Below are positions 9,906 through 15,891 of a stretch of 15,891 nucleotides of DNA, one piece after another (position 1 is the first letter of the stretch; the number at the start of each line of letters is the position of its first letter). The DNA is taken from contig URNK01000018.1 of NCBI GenBank assembly GCA_900549195.1, positions 1 through 15,891 of the forward strand. Reading direction: 5' to 3'. The stretch comes from an uncultured Collinsella sp. (GTDB taxonomy: Bacteria; Actinomycetota; Coriobacteriia; Coriobacteriales; Coriobacteriaceae). The position numbers and the translations under genes are program-made. A model generated the notes under the pieces. The model saw only the letters and a program-made list of their open reading frames with translations. It ran no database searches and was not told the origin of the DNA.

Positions 9906-10370
9906 ATGGCAGATCAGAAGCCGGTTGTCGGGATCATCATGGGCTCCAAGTCCGATCTGGGCGTTATGGAAGGCTGCACCGCCGAGCTCGAGGCGCTGGG
10001 TGTGCCCTATGAGCTCGTCATTGCGAGCGCGCACCGCACGCCGGCGAAGGTCCACGAGTGGGCCTCGACTGCCGCCGATCGCGGTATCAAAGTGATTATC
10101 GCCGCCGCCGGCAAGGCTGCTCACCTGGGCGGTGTCGTGGCTGCGTTTACGCCGCTGCCGGTCATCGGCGTGCCTATGAAGACGAGTGACCTGGGCGGCA
10201 TGGATTCGCTGCTGTCGATGGTGCAGATGCCTTCGGGTGTGCCCGTGGCCTGCGTTGCCATCAACGGTGCCAAGAACGCCGCCATCTACGCCACGCAGAT
10301 TCTGGGCGCATGCGACCCCGAGTACCGCAAGGTTATCGAGAAGATGAAGCAGGAGATGGCCGACGCCTAG
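9906..10370 (+). CDS. purE: N5-carboxyaminoimidazole ribonucleotide mutase (class I PurE)
   Basis: PurE moves the carboxyl group of N5-CAIR to C4 to form CAIR in purine synthesis. The 154-residue protein has the class I motifs: GSKSD (13-17), SAHRTP with the catalytic-type His43 (41-46), and the AGKAAHLGG loop (68-76), then KTSDLGGMDSLLSMVQMPSG. Its size is normal for the octameric bacterial enzyme (E. coli 169). ATG 9906 is supported by AGGAGG at 9891-9896 with a 9-base gap; the upstream in-frame TTG at 9900 is too close to that site. purK, normally needed to make N5-CAIR, is not next to it. The sortase gene follows after 35 bases with no terminator, so the two are probably on one transcript. 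Confidence 0.97.
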   Translation: MADQKPVVGIIMGSKSDLGVMEGCTAELEALGVPYELVIASAHRTPAKVHEWASTAADRGIKVIIAAAGKAAHLGGVVAAFTPLPVIGVPMKTSDLGGMDSLLSMVQMPSGVPVACVAINGAKNAAIYATQILGACDPEYRKVIEKMKQEMADA

Positions 10371-10405
10371 GCGTTCCGCCGTTTCACCGCAGTATAAGGA
10401 GAGCC

Positions 10406-11404
10406 ATGTCCGACTATCAGGGAAAACGATTCAAGGCTTCTCAGATTCCCGATCCGTCGAAGCCGGGTGTTGCCCATGCGGCACAGCAGGGTCGGACATC
10501 CTCTCCTCAGCAGCCGCGAGCGGCGCGTCCTGTGGCGCCGGCGACGCACCGCCGCCAGGACACGCCGGCGGCGTATCGTCCCTCGTCTTATAGCGCAGCC
10601 AAGAAGCCGCCCCGGTCTTCATCGCATGCCGCGCTGTCGGATTACACCGAGCCGCCGCGTAAGAAACGTCGCTCCATCATCCCTATCCTGCTCATTATCG
10701 TGGGCATCGGCCTAATCGTTGCCGCTGCCGCCATCTTTATCAACGCCCAGATTGGCTATAAGCAGGCGAGCGATTCGTATCAGAAAATCGAGAAGCAATA
10801 TGTGAGCGACAAGGACGCCAGCGGCGTGCCGATTATCGACTTTGATGCACTTGCCCAGACGAATCCCGAGGTTGTGGGTTGGATTTACGCGCCCGGCACC
10901 AACATCAACTATCCCGTCGTGCAGACCAACAACAACTCCAAATACCTCAACACGCTGTTTGACGGTACGTCCAATGCATCGGGTGCGATCTTCTTGGACA
11001 GCGACGATACCGCGCCGGGCATGGTGGATCAGCAGACCACGATCTACGGCCACCATATGAACGATGGGTCGATGTTCAACGTGATTTCGGACACCACCGA
11101 CCAAGCGACGTTCGATAGCATCGAGTACGTGTATTACATCACGCGCGATGCAACGTATAAGCTGCGTCCGCTGGCGACCAAGGTCGTTGAGGATACGTAC
11201 TCCAAGGCACGCGCGACCAACTTTGAGGGCGATGACGGGCTCAAGAACTATCTGTCCGAGATGCTCGACGGTGCCTCTGCCGTGGCGAGCGATGCGGGCG
11301 ATCGTGCTGCTTCGGCAACCAAGGTCGTAACGCTTGTGACCTGTCGTTCGTTATCGCTGAGCAACACGCGTGCTGTCATGGTGCTCACGCCGGTCGAGGA
11401 ATAG
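10406..11404 (+). CDS. Class B sortase with long basic cytoplasmic tail
   Basis: Sortases are membrane-anchored cysteine transpeptidases that attach surface proteins to the cell wall or build pili. The 332 residues comprise a Pro/Ser/Ala- and Arg/Lys-rich disordered N-terminus (1-89, ending RKKRR), one membrane anchor (about 90-113) and an external sortase fold. Class B hallmarks are NINYPVVQ (167-173), GAIFLD (193-198), YGHHM with His216, the catalytic Cys313 in TLVTC, and Arg322, so the catalytic set is complete. ATG 10406 has AAGGAG at 10396-10401. The frame is open further upstream within purE, but that stretch is not sortase-like. No sorting-signal protein or pilin gene is in the window, so its substrate is elsewhere. 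The following gene starts 3 bases after the stop. Confidence 0.9.
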   Translation: MSDYQGKRFKASQIPDPSKPGVAHAAQQGRTSSPQQPRAARPVAPATHRRQDTPAAYRPSSYSAAKKPPRSSSHAALSDYTEPPRKKRRSIIPILLIIVGIGLIVAAAAIFINAQIGYKQASDSYQKIEKQYVSDKDASGVPIIDFDALAQTNPEVVGWIYAPGTNINYPVVQTNNNSKYLNTLFDGTSNASGAIFLDSDDTAPGMVDQQTTIYGHHMNDGSMFNVISDTTDQATFDSIEYVYYITRDATYKLRPLATKVVEDTYSKARATNFEGDDGLKNYLSEMLDGASAVASDAGDRAASATKVVTLVTCRSLSLSNTRAVMVLTPVEE

Positions 11405-11407
11405 ATA

Positions 11408-11857
11408 ATGGGCTACTCAATGACGGTGAAAGGGGAAATGATGCTCGAGAATGGCAAAACGATGCCTTCGGTTGATACTTGGCTGCGCGAGGCCAAGGCC
11501 GATGCTTCGGCGGCAGGCTGTGGGATGTATCTGACACATAACGGTGTGGTGCGCGCGACGCCCAAGGCCGAGGCGCGCGGTGTCGAGACCGATGGCGTGG
11601 CGCCGGGCCACAAGGTGGGCGGCATGGTGTTTGGCTACGACGCCAGCAAGGTACAGGCCGCCATCGAGGCGACGCGCGCGATGCCGGGTGTCGGCTATGT
11701 GCGCGTGTGGCTGGCAAGCGGCGAGCTTGCCGTAGGTGACGACATCATGCTCGTGCTCATCGGCGGGGACATTCGCCCGCACGTGGTCGATGCGCTGCAG
11801 GCGCTCGTTGGCACCATCAAGAATGAATGCGTGAGTGAGGTCGAGCGCGAGGCGTAG
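11408..11857 (+). CDS. MoaE-like protein, probably degenerate
   Basis: The 149-residue product aligns by eye with MoaE, the large catalytic subunit of molybdopterin synthase. The region VRVWLASGELAVGDDIMLVL matches the MoaE segment that reads HRIGELWPGDEIVFV in E. coli. From memory of that protein, Arg39 corresponds to R49 (NGVVR) and Arg104 to R123. Lys119 corresponds to K138, with the same 15-residue spacing from the Arg. However, His103 is replaced by Ile122 and the second catalytic lysine (Lys126) by Val145, with no WKKE-type motif. It may therefore be a non-catalytic relative. GAGGA (11396-11400) precedes ATG 11408; a later start at 11438 after AAGGGG is also possible. No moaD or other molybdenum cofactor gene is nearby. 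It is coupled to the sortase gene by a 3-base gap. Confidence 0.55.
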   Translation: MGYSMTVKGEMMLENGKTMPSVDTWLREAKADASAAGCGMYLTHNGVVRATPKAEARGVETDGVAPGHKVGGMVFGYDASKVQAAIEATRAMPGVGYVRVWLASGELAVGDDIMLVLIGGDIRPHVVDALQALVGTIKNECVSEVEREA

Positions 11858-11886
11858 AGGCTTGCGTCGATAGAAGGCTCGTTTAT

Positions 11887-11926
11887 AAAAATGCCCGCCG
11901 GTACGTGTGATACCGGCGGGCATTTT
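11887..11926. terminator. Bidirectional terminator between convergent genes
   Basis: A perfect stem of GCCCGCCGGTA (11893-11903) with TACCGGCGGGC (11911-11921) and a 7-base loop is extended by A-T pairs, giving AAA on the left and TTTT on the right (followed by gcgtttt). It lies between the convergent MoaE-like gene and the minus-strand membrane protein gene, and would terminate transcription from both sides. Confidence 0.93.
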
Positions 11927-11947
11927 GCGTTTTGGGCGCGGTTGGCG

Positions 11948-13177
11948 CTACACGCGCGTCGCATCCTTGGGGCTCATGGTCATGCTCTGGAAGCGGTTCT
12001 CCATGTAGTCGTTATCGAAATACTTGCCGTAGAACTGTGCGACGGGAATATCCGGCTCCGTGCCGTTGACGCGCTGGTACCAGTAGTCGAGCGACTGCAG
12101 CGTCATGACGCCGTCGACCAGCATAATGACGGTAAAGATGACGGTAGCCGAGTAGCGACTCTTCCACGGAATCATGTTGATGAGCTTGAGCAGCCTCGGC
12201 AGCAGCAGCTTGATCCAGATAAGGCCACCCAGGCCCCACAGGCAGGCAAAGCCCGTGCAGGTGCGTCCGCCCGTAAGGACGGCGAGTGGGTCGGGCATGC
12301 CGAACAGTTTCATGTGCGAGTAGCTCCACGACACCACGCCAAATGAGGTCTGCATAAACCAGCCTACAAACACCTCGAAAGCGCCGCCGATCAGGGCACT
12401 TACCAGGAAAATGATCAGAGGATTCTTTTTATAGAAGCGGTTGAGCGCCATGGTCATGAGCACCGCGCCAAATCCGTAGATGGGGCTAAAGGGGCCAAAT
12501 AGCATACCGGCCCGGTCCTGATAGACGCCGGGATCGACGACGACCATATGCCAGACTTCCTCGAGAATGAGACCTAACACGCTGCAGACGAAGAATACCC
12601 AGAACAGGTTGAAGTAGTTGAGCTTGATGTAGCCCTCGCCGGTTTCGTCGCGGCCGAGCATCCCCTCGGCGGCGGCATCGCGGTCGAGCATCTCTTGCAG
12701 ACGGCGCTGCAGTTCGCGCTCCTGGCGTAGCGTGGGGTCGACGGTGGCCGACAGCGCAATGAGGATACCGAGCTGAATGGCGGGGCGCAGCAGGAAGGGT
12801 CCGATACCCTGGAGCATCACGTCAACTAAAAGCTCCACGACGGTCAATGCGATGAGGACGTAAGACAGGCGGGCGGCATTGCGCCGCTGGTCCTTGATGA
12901 GGTCCAGGCCAAAGACGATTAAGATGATCGCGCTTGCCGCCGAGAGCATAATGCCGGCGACGATAAGGCCAACCGCGACCAGGGTGTTATCACCGAGCTT
13001 AGCGGCGGCGTTGCCGTTAATGAGTGCGGTGATGACCTGCCACATAAAGACGGCGACCGACGGGAGTGTGCCTACGCCGGACAGGATGCACAGGACGGCG
13101 TACACTTTAATGATGAGGGGAATCTTCTTGACCTCCGTGGCGCTGGGGACGCTGGGGTCGAGTTCGTTTCGATCCAT
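11948..13177 (-). CDS. CmpB/putative ABC-transporter type IV family membrane protein
   Basis: This 409-residue multi-pass protein has two parts. The N-terminal half has hydrophobic helices at about 20-50, 65-93, 104-123 and 128-145, followed by a charged helical linker (about 150-175, RQERELQRRLQEML). The C-terminal half resembles the CmpB family (Pfam PF06541 as I recall it): NYFNLFWVFFVCSVLGLILEE opening, GPFSPIYGFGAVL (228-240), a helix with Glu268, and SWSYS (283-287), then more helices to about 365. Despite the family label there is no ATPase domain or ABC partner, and the true function is not established. The start (complement of 13175-13177) has GAAAGG six bases before it (13184-13189). 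It is the only minus-strand gene in the window, converging on the MoaE-like gene and diverging from purF. Confidence 0.75.
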   Translation of the reverse strand: MDRNELDPSVPSATEVKKIPLIIKVYAVLCILSGVGTLPSVAVFMWQVITALINGNAAAKLGDNTLVAVGLIVAGIMLSAASAIILIVFGLDLIKDQRRNAARLSYVLIALTVVELLVDVMLQGIGPFLLRPAIQLGILIALSATVDPTLRQERELQRRLQEMLDRDAAAEGMLGRDETGEGYIKLNYFNLFWVFFVCSVLGLILEEVWHMVVVDPGVYQDRAGMLFGPFSPIYGFGAVLMTMALNRFYKKNPLIIFLVSALIGGAFEVFVGWFMQTSFGVVSWSYSHMKLFGMPDPLAVLTGGRTCTGFACLWGLGGLIWIKLLLPRLLKLINMIPWKSRYSATVIFTVIMLVDGVMTLQSLDYWYQRVNGTEPDIPVAQFYGKYFDNDYMENRFQSMTMSPKDATRV

Positions 13178-13197
13178 ACAGAACCTTTCTCGCTTTG

Positions 13198-13213
13198 TCC
13201 TAGGTTACTAGGA
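13198..13213. promoter_or_regulatory. Palindrome over the tentative minus-strand promoter
   Basis: TCCTAG-gtta-CTAGGA is a perfect 6 bp inverted repeat 21 bases upstream of the minus-strand gene start. On the minus strand a -10-like TATCCT (complement of 13210-13215) overlaps its arm. An operator is possible; no -35 box is convincing. Confidence 0.35.
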
Positions 13214-13238
13214 TACGCCGCCGACCTGCTAAAAGACA

Positions 13239-13268
13239 GGACGAACGTCCCAATTGCAACTTTGCAAT
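13239..13268. promoter_or_regulatory. Two adjacent palindromes in the divergent purF region
   Basis: GGACG-aa-CGTCC (13239-13250) and ATTGCAA-ct-TTGCAAT (13253-13268) are perfect inverted repeats, each with a 2-base spacer, and 2 bases apart. Their centres are 16 bases apart. They have the form of binding sites for dimeric regulators and could serve the minus-strand gene, purF, or both. The cognate regulator is unknown. Confidence 0.45.
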
Positions 13269-13415
13269 CCCCAACGGTGGACGCGGCGGCCATATGGGGG
13301 CGCGGGCGCTTGCACTGGGCAGACCAATAAAATGTTTGGCCGCAAAACGGATTATTAGCTCGGTGGGCTTTTAAAAAGCGCTGCTCATGCGCTGGGGAGC
13401 GCGTCGCGCCGTGCG

Positions 13416-13421
13416 TATAAT
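13416..13421 (+). promoter_or_regulatory. purF -10 box
   Basis: A perfect TATAAT lies 41 bases before the purF start in otherwise GC-rich DNA. With a 17-base spacer the -35 position reads TGGGGA (13393-13398), only 3 of 6 matches to TTGACA, so an activator may be needed. The resulting leader would be about 35 bases long, too short for a riboswitch. Confidence 0.6.
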
Positions 13422-13462
13422 AAGGCGGGTAACGCCAAAATACGAGGCTCTGAGGGGATGCC

Positions 13463-15133
13463 ATGTCTCAAGAAACCATCCGCGCGGCCGAGCGCGCCGC
13501 GGGACAGGTGAACGCCATGTCGACGTATGATCCGGACTCCGACCAGCTGCATGAGGAATGCGGCGTTTTTGGTGTGTGGGCGCCCGATCGTGACGTGGCT
13601 CGACTGACGTACTTTGGCCTGCGTGCACTGCAGCACCGTGGCCAAGAATCGGCGGGAATCGCTGTTGGTGACGGCGGTACGGTTATGGTCCGCAAGGACC
13701 TGGGCCTGCTCGACCGCGTGTTCTCCAATGCCGACTTATCGACGCTCTCCGGTCAGCTAGCCGTGGGTCATGTGCGCTATGGCACCGCCGGCGCCAAGAG
13801 CTGGGAAGCCTCTCAGCCGCACCTCTCTACCATCAATAGCGTCATTATCGCGCTCGCGCACAACGGCACCCTCGTCAACACCGACGAGCTGCGCCGCCAG
13901 CTGATCGAGCTGGGCGTGCCGTTCCTCTCCAACTCGGATTCCGAGGTCGCGACCAAACTCATCGGCTACTTTACTCAGCGTACAGGCCATCTGCGCGAGG
14001 GCATTCGCAAGACCATGGAGCTCGTGCGTGGCGGCTACGCCATGACGCTCATCAACGAGCAGGCGCTCTATGCATTCCGCGATCCGCACGGCATTCGCCC
14101 GCTCGTGCTGGGCAAGCTGGTGGACGAGGGCCTGGACCAGGCCGATGCCGCATCCGTTTCGAAGCTGCCGTCGCAGGACGGCGCCGCGACGGTCGACGCC
14201 ACCACCCGTGTCACCCGCGCCGGCGGCTGGGTCGTCGCCTCCGAGACTTGTGCGCTCGACATTGTGGGCGCCGAGTACGTCCGCGACGTCCGTCCCGGTG
14301 AGATTTTGCGCATCAGCGCCGAGGGCCTTGTGTCCGAGCAGGGTGTGCCCGCTGCCGAAGAGCCTGCTAACTGCATCTTTGAGCAGGTCTACTTCGCCCG
14401 CCCCGATTCCATCATGAACGGCAAGAGCGTCTACGCCTGCCGTTACGACATGGGTCGTCAGCTGGCACATGAGGAGCCCGTCGAGGCCGACCTGGTCATC
14501 GGCGTGCCTGACTCCGGCCTGCCGCCCGCGGAGGGGTATTCGCACGAGAGCGGCATTCCCTTTGGCGAGGGCCTTATCAAGAACCGTTACGTGGGCCGCA
14601 CGTTTATCGAGCCTACGCAGGAGTTGCGCGCCATGGGCGTGCGTATGAAACTCAACCCGCTGCGCGACAACATCGAGGGCAAGCGCCTGGTCGTCATCGA
14701 CGACTCCATCGTCCGCGGCACCACCATGGTGCAGCTCGTCAAGATGCTGCGCAACGCCGGCGCCAAGGAGATTCATATCCGCATCAACTCGCCCGAGGTC
14801 ATCTGGCCGTGCTTCTACGGTATCGATACCGACGTGCAGTCGCAGCTTATCAGCGCCAACAAGACGGTCGATGAGATCTGCGAGTACATTGGCGCCGATT
14901 CGCTGGCCTTCCTTTCGGTTGAGGGCCTGCTTAAGGTCATGCCCAAGGGCGGTTACTGCGATGCGTGCTTTACCGGACGCTACCCCGTAGCGATTCCCGA
15001 GAGCTTTGGCCGCGACAAGTTCATGGAGGGCTTTAAGCCCCGCAACCTGGACAAGCCGTTGCACTTTGACGACGACGCCGTGGTCGAGAAATACGACGAC
15101 CGCAGCTGGGAAGAGGAGCACGGCGAGGCCTAA
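13463..15133 (+). CDS. purF: Amidophosphoribosyltransferase (glutamine PRPP amidotransferase)
   Basis: PurF makes phosphoribosylamine from PRPP and glutamine, the committed step of purine synthesis. The catalytic Cys33 starts CGVFG after HEE, so a 32-residue propeptide would be removed, as in the Bacillus-type enzyme, whose propeptide is only 11 residues. The Ntn glutaminase domain follows (LQHRGQESAGIA, HVRYGT, AHNGTLVN). The PRTase domain has the PRPP loop VVIDDSIVRGTT (410-421). Cys304, Cys450, Cys499 and Cys502 fit the four [4Fe-4S] ligands of the B. subtilis enzyme in order and spacing. About 35 extra residues (219-254) interrupt the glutaminase domain between RPLVLGK and WVVASETCA, giving 556 residues against about 476. 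GAGGGG (13452-13457) precedes ATG 13463. purM follows after 157 bases. Confidence 0.97.
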   Translation: MSQETIRAAERAAGQVNAMSTYDPDSDQLHEECGVFGVWAPDRDVARLTYFGLRALQHRGQESAGIAVGDGGTVMVRKDLGLLDRVFSNADLSTLSGQLAVGHVRYGTAGAKSWEASQPHLSTINSVIIALAHNGTLVNTDELRRQLIELGVPFLSNSDSEVATKLIGYFTQRTGHLREGIRKTMELVRGGYAMTLINEQALYAFRDPHGIRPLVLGKLVDEGLDQADAASVSKLPSQDGAATVDATTRVTRAGGWVVASETCALDIVGAEYVRDVRPGEILRISAEGLVSEQGVPAAEEPANCIFEQVYFARPDSIMNGKSVYACRYDMGRQLAHEEPVEADLVIGVPDSGLPPAEGYSHESGIPFGEGLIKNRYVGRTFIEPTQELRAMGVRMKLNPLRDNIEGKRLVVIDDSIVRGTTMVQLVKMLRNAGAKEIHIRINSPEVIWPCFYGIDTDVQSQLISANKTVDEICEYIGADSLAFLSVEGLLKVMPKGGYCDACFTGRYPVAIPESFGRDKFMEGFKPRNLDKPLHFDDDAVVEKYDDRSWEEEHGEA

Positions 15134-15241
15134 AATCTGCCATTTAGGGACAGGTTTATTCTGGTAGGTTTTACCTGCTGTTTTGTTGATATGACGGCGC
15201 GTGCTGTTATGGCGCGCGCCGAAATGAACGCAACTATGAGC

Positions 15242-15270
15242 ACCGTTTGGCGCCCGCGCGGCGCCACGGT
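15242..15270 (+). other. Hairpin in the purF-purM spacer
   Basis: ACCGT (15242-15246) pairs with ACGGT (15266-15270) and GGCGCC (15249-15254) with GGCGCC (15260-15265), with a 2-base bulge and a 5-base loop. There is no T-tract. It lies just before the purM ribosome site and could shield or stabilise the message. A second hairpin, CGGCGCG/CGCGCCG, is at 15195-15201 and 15215-15221. Confidence 0.45.
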
Positions 15271-15290
15271 AGTGGGAGAGGAAGGCTCAG

Positions 15291-15845
15291 ATGAGCGACA
15301 GCAAGCATGTGACGTATGAGGACGCCGGCGTCGATACCGCCGAGGGTGGCCGCGCCGTCGACGCTATTAAGCAGATGGTCAAGGACACCAACCGCCCCGA
15401 GGTTATCGGCGGCATCGGTGGCTTTGGTGGCCTGTTCTCGGCTGCCGCGCTCAAGGATATGGAAGACCCGATCCTGATCAGCGGCACCGACGGCGTGGGC
15501 ACCAAGCTCGTGCTCGCCCAGATCATGGACCGTCACGAGACGGTGGGCCAGGACTTGGTCGCCATGTGCGTCAATGACATTTTGGCTTCGGGCGCCGAGC
15601 CGCTGTTCCTCCTGGATTACGTTGCCATCGGTCACATTGAGGCCGAGCACATGGCAAAGATCATCAAGGGCGTGGCCGACGGCTGCAAGCTCGCGGGCTG
15701 CGCGCTCGTGGGCGGCGAGATGGCCGAGCACCCGGGCGTCATGGCCCCCGCCGATTACGACCTCGCCGGCTTTACCGTGGGTGTTGTCGATCGTCCCAAG
15801 ATGCTCGACCCCGCGAACGTTCGCCCCGGCGATGTGATCCTGGGC
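15291..15845 (+). CDS. purM: Phosphoribosylformylglycinamidine cyclo-ligase (AIR synthetase), 3' truncated
   Basis: PurM closes the imidazole ring of FGAM with ATP to give AIR, the fifth purine step. The 185 visible residues carry the family motifs in order: YEDAGVD (9-15), GGIGGFGGLF (40-49), SGTDGVGTK, GQDLVAMCVNDI, GAEPLFLLDY and GCALVGGEMAEHPG (usually GGETAEMPG in other bacteria). The full protein should be about 330-350 residues, so roughly half is missing. ATG 15291 has AGGAAGG at 15279-15285 with a 5-base gap. Genomic sequence stops at 15845 in frame; the next bases are adapter, so residues after that point are artefact. It follows purF in the same direction, as in many purFM operons. 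Confidence 0.95.
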
Positions 15846-15891
15846 CTGTCTCTTATACACATCTCCGAGCCCACGAGACTAGCGCTCATCT
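15846..15891. other. Nextera i7 sequencing adapter, reverse orientation (artefact)
   Basis: Bases 15846-15879 are the reverse complement of the Nextera read-2/mosaic-end sequence (begins ctgtctcttatacacatct), 15880-15887 (tagcgctc) are the reverse complement of the index at 14-21, and 15888-15891 start the P7 oligo. A minus-strand translation entering from here gives the well-known adapter peptide MYKRQ. Confidence 0.98.

Noticed and set aside
13757..15121. Minus-strand open frame opposite purF
   Set aside because: Shadow of purF codon bias; composition is unlike the genuine proteins in the window.
15234..15860. Minus-strand frame starting with MYKRQ
   Set aside because: The start lies in the reverse adapter and the rest is antisense to purM; a known contamination signature.

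Overview
The window is a 15.9 kb contig of high-GC bacterial DNA with short, mostly co-directional genes. The gene set, the GC-rich codon use (TTT still common for Phe) and the protein features (PurF with a processed leader and Fe-S cysteines, class B sortase, CmpB-type membrane protein) suggest a Coriobacteriia actinobacterium, most likely Collinsella or a close gut relative. This is inference from style and content, not from a search. Both ends are sequencing artefact: bases 1-55 and 15846-15891 are Nextera i7 adapter carrying the same 8-base index in opposite orientation. Biological sequence therefore runs from 56 to 15845, and the end genes purD and purM are cut by the library, not by evolution.

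Layout, left to right. (1) 56-4498: the 3' part of purD, a NUDIX ADP-ribose pyrophosphatase, a hairpin terminator or attenuator, a complete exporter-type ABC half-transporter and a coupled single-pass membrane protein of unknown function, closed by a strong terminator. (2) 4505-9462: an AT-rich upstream region and a PyrR-like leader hairpin in front of carA-carB (carbamoyl phosphate synthetase). (3) 9463-9905: a 443-base gene-free region with two long hairpins that share a conserved loop core but have unrelated stems, plus a third hairpin between them. (4) 9906-11857: purE, a class B sortase and a degenerate MoaE-like protein, apparently one transcript, ending in a bidirectional terminator. 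(5) 11948-13177, minus strand: a multi-pass CmpB-family membrane protein. (6) 13178-13462: a divergent regulatory region with several short palindromes and a perfect TATAAT for purF. (7) 13463-15845: purF and the 5' part of purM.

Functionally the window is a nucleotide-precursor neighbourhood: four purine-pathway enzymes (PurF step 1, PurD step 2, PurM step 5, PurE step 6) and carbamoyl phosphate synthesis for pyrimidines and arginine, interspersed with cell-envelope genes. No CRISPR array, defence island, phage, transposase, tRNA or rRNA is visible. The coding content is mostly housekeeping. The least explained item is the pair of conserved-core, variable-stem hairpins between carB and purE. 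Smaller leads are the MoaE-like orphan, the unknown protein behind the ABC exporter, and lineage-type insertions in CarA and PurF.
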